From NCBI GenBank assembly GCA_005239845.1, contig SBBD01000141.1, positions 1-7,041 on the forward strand: DNA of 7,041 bases. The letters are read 5' to 3'. Below the pieces are notes generated by a model. That model was not told where the DNA came from. It made no database searches and saw nothing but the letters and a program-made list of their open reading frames with translations. Position numbers and translations under genes: made by a program. Of the stretch, positions 5,388 to 7,041 are shown piece after piece. The DNA comes from an archaeon. GTDB taxonomy: Archaea; Micrarchaeota; Micrarchaeia; Norongarragalinales; SBBD01. Each line of letters begins with the position of its first letter. The first letter of the stretch is position 1.

Positions 5388-5436
5388 TTTGTCATATGGG
5401 GCTGGACGCCATGCACTTGCTGTGGGTGGGCCTACT

Positions 5437-7041
5437 TCAGACTTGGTAGGCTCCTTCCTCTCCTTTGGAAAGCAGGGCGAAGATGAGCACTAAGAGCACG
5501 ACGATGGCCGCGACCTTCCACGGGAACTCGAAGCCCGCCTTTTCTTCCACACGCGTCATGGCAGGCAACGCTACCGTCTGCGTCTTCCCGATGCCCTCCT
5601 TGCTGTAGAGGCGCAACGGAATCGACTTGGCGGGCGTGCTTTGCAGGGGCTGGAGGACGGCGCTCACGGAACGGGTCTCGCCCGGTGCAAGATAAGCGAT
5701 CCGGTCCGCGGAAACCACGTTCACGTCTTCCGCGCTCGTGGAAACGGAAATGTCGGAAAGCTCCACGTTGCCCGTGTTCTTCACGGTAATCTGCACGTGG
5801 ACTTCCTGCGTCTTGTCTTCATCGCTCGAAAAGTCCAAATCGTACGAGTAGTCAAGCTGTTTGGACTGGGGCTCCACGGACAAGTGCAGCGGCTGCCGGC
5901 TCTGCTCCAAGCCCGAGGTGACGAGTACCGCTATCTCGTATTCCCCCGGCGTTTCGGGAAGCAAGCGCATACTGTACGTGGCCGTCGCTCCGCTTCGAAT
6001 GGTTTTCGCGCTCCCCGCTTCCACCCATTCGTCTGGAATGCCTTCCACGCTTACCGAGGTGTTCGCGGCCGCAATGCTCAGCGTGTTCGTGACGGAAACC
6101 TCGAATTCTTTTGTCCGGCCTTCCACGGCCTTTATGCGGTCCGGCGAATCCACTTTCAAGAATTGCTGCAAGGATTCGTTGGCCAGCACCATGATATCAA
6201 ACACTTCCGTTTTCCGGAACTCGCTGGCAATGATTTTGACTTCCAGCGCTTGCTTGCCCAAGGGGGCCACACACGAGGCTCCAAGTACGAGTTTTACGTC
6301 CCGGCTCTGTCCGGAAGCCAAGGAAAAGCGCGTGGGGTCAAAGGTGGCCTTGACGCCGCGCAAGAGCCTGGGCTCGAACGCGTACGTGTCATTCAGCGTG
6401 CCCACATTGCGCACGGTGAACGGGGTGCTGGAGGTGGCGCACCGCTTGACGGTGCTCTGCAGGGGCTTCTCGATTTCCACGACTTTCGTGCCTTCCACTC
6501 GGTAGCAGAACGGGATTTCTTGCAGCGTGTACCCCAAATAGTTTGCGCGCAACGAGAAACGGTAAAGGTCCGCCGGCATACGCTCGACGGGAAACAGGGT
6601 GACGTTGAAGTAGACGCGTTCCCCGGGCTGTAGTTCCAGCCGGCGAAGTTGCAAATCAACGGGTTCGATGCTCTCCTCGTTGCCTTTTACTTCCAGCGCG
6701 AAAGGCCCCGTCACTTCCCCGTCGTTCTGCAGGCCCAATTCTACCGCCTGCGTTTTTCCCTGCTTTACGGTGATGCAGCTTAATGGCACTCGCAGGAAGG
6801 AGAGTTTGGCCTGTTCTCCATAGACGACAACCGTGGTCGGCAGGAGGAATTCTTGAATGCAGCATGCCGTGCTCACTTTTGCCCTAAAGACGACGGGATA
6901 GCTACCCCCGGGGGCCCCTGGGGGCACGGTGACTTTCGCTTTCACGGCGTAACGGCTTCCTGCCGCCACGCGGAAAACGGATTCCGAGAACGTGGTGCTT
7001 CCTTGAAAGAAATTGTCGGGCGTGTCGAGGCTGACGATGAC
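5437..7041 (-). CDS. Ig-like repeat cell-surface protein with C-terminal membrane anchor (N-terminus outside window)
   Basis: The frame is open from base 7041 to the TGA at 5437-5439, giving 534 visible residues. A GTG at 6967-6969 is only an internal valine, because in-frame coding continues upstream through good beta-strand sequence. The visible part is about five beta-sandwich units of roughly 100 residues (approximately 1-77, 78-184, 185-286, 287-392, 393-499), each with strand patterns such as VELGLQNDGEVTGPF, FTVRNVGTLNDTYAF and VQITVKNTGNVELSD followed by a LAPGETRSVSAVL-like segment. This matches NEW3/CARDB-type archaeal surface repeats. One membrane helix follows at about 509-527, with a short acidic tail. 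N-glycosylation sequons are frequent (NVT, NDT, NES, NTS). Cysteines occur only in the first three units, suggesting disulfides there. It is probably an S-layer-associated or adhesive protein; the missing N-terminus could hold an enzymatic domain. Confidence 0.85.
   Translation of the reverse strand, partial: VIVSLDTPDNFFQGSTTFSESVFRVAAGSRYAVKAKVTVPPGAPGGSYPVVFRAKVSTACCIQEFLLPTTVVVYGEQAKLSFLRVPLSCITVKQGKTQAVELGLQNDGEVTGPFALEVKGNEESIEPVDLQLRRLELQPGERVYFNVTLFPVERMPADLYRFSLRANYLGYTLQEIPFCYRVEGTKVVEIEKPLQSTVKRCATSSTPFTVRNVGTLNDTYAFEPRLLRGVKATFDPTRFSLASGQSRDVKLVLGASCVAPLGKQALEVKIIASEFRKTEVFDIMVLANESLQQFLKVDSPDRIKAVEGRTKEFEVSVTNTLSIAAANTSVSVEGIPDEWVEAGSAKTIRSGATATYSMRLLPETPGEYEIAVLVTSGLEQSRQPLHLSVEPQSKQLDYSYDLDFSSDEDKTQEVHVQITVKNTGNVELSDISVSTSAEDVNVVSADRIAYLAPGETRSVSAVLQPLQSTPAKSIPLRLYSKEGIGKTQTVALPAMTRVEEKAGFEFPWKVAAIVVLLVLIFALLSKGEEGAYQV

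Noticed and set aside
5641..6633. Plus-strand open frame of 330 codons
   Set aside because: It is antisense to the Ig-like repeat protein, has an improbable composition (many His, Arg and Gly) and no recognisable domain. It is a frame shadow of GC-rich codons.
6967..6969. GTG as the start codon of the Ig-like repeat protein
   Set aside because: The frame remains open for 24 more codons to the window edge, with beta-strand sequence continuous with the first unit. No signal peptide follows the GTG.

Overview
The window is archaeal. Evidence: a single-domain Sm-like (LSm) protein of archaeal length, a DUF2226-type protein, a TrmB-type regulator, TATA-box (box A) promoters about 25-30 bp upstream of RNA starts, T-tract terminators, tRNA genes with no encoded CCA, and a tRNA interrupted by an intron. 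The lineage cannot be fixed from this sequence. The compact layout, many unassigned surface proteins and a non-canonical tRNA intron would suit a DPANN archaeon (for example Diapherotrites), but that is inference.

Left part (1-1873): a 3'-truncated SpoU/TrmJ-type RNA 2'-O-methyltransferase on the minus strand diverges from a secreted, C-terminally anchored, helix-rich protein of unknown family. Middle (1958-3595): a plus-strand cassette encodes a DUF2226 protein, a MinD-type ATPase with a C-terminal amphipathic helix, and LSm. The first two are almost certainly co-transcribed. A T8 tract separates MinD from LSm, which has its own strong Shine-Dalgarno.

RNA region (3596-3994): two tRNA genes on the plus strand, each with its own TATA box. 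The first is tRNA-Ala(GGC). Its T-loop is interrupted by about 37 nt, and after removal all four arms, including the G3:U70 alanine identity pair, are restored. The second is an intact tRNA-Val(GAC).

Right part (4015-7041): two tandem minus-strand genes for tiny three-helix membrane proteins that look like diverged paralogues. They diverge from a leaderless TrmB-family regulator gene, with a perfect 12-bp palindrome in the shared promoter region. Convergent to the regulator is the C-terminal 534 residues of a large cell-surface protein of Ig-like repeats with a C-terminal membrane anchor; its start lies beyond the window.

Most notable: the T-loop intron of tRNA-Ala (with a T6 tract inside it), the tandem microprotein pair with its likely regulator and operator, and the DUF2226-MinD-LSm cassette. 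No CRISPR array, insertion sequence or other mobile element was seen. No gene-free stretch longer than 300 bases exists.
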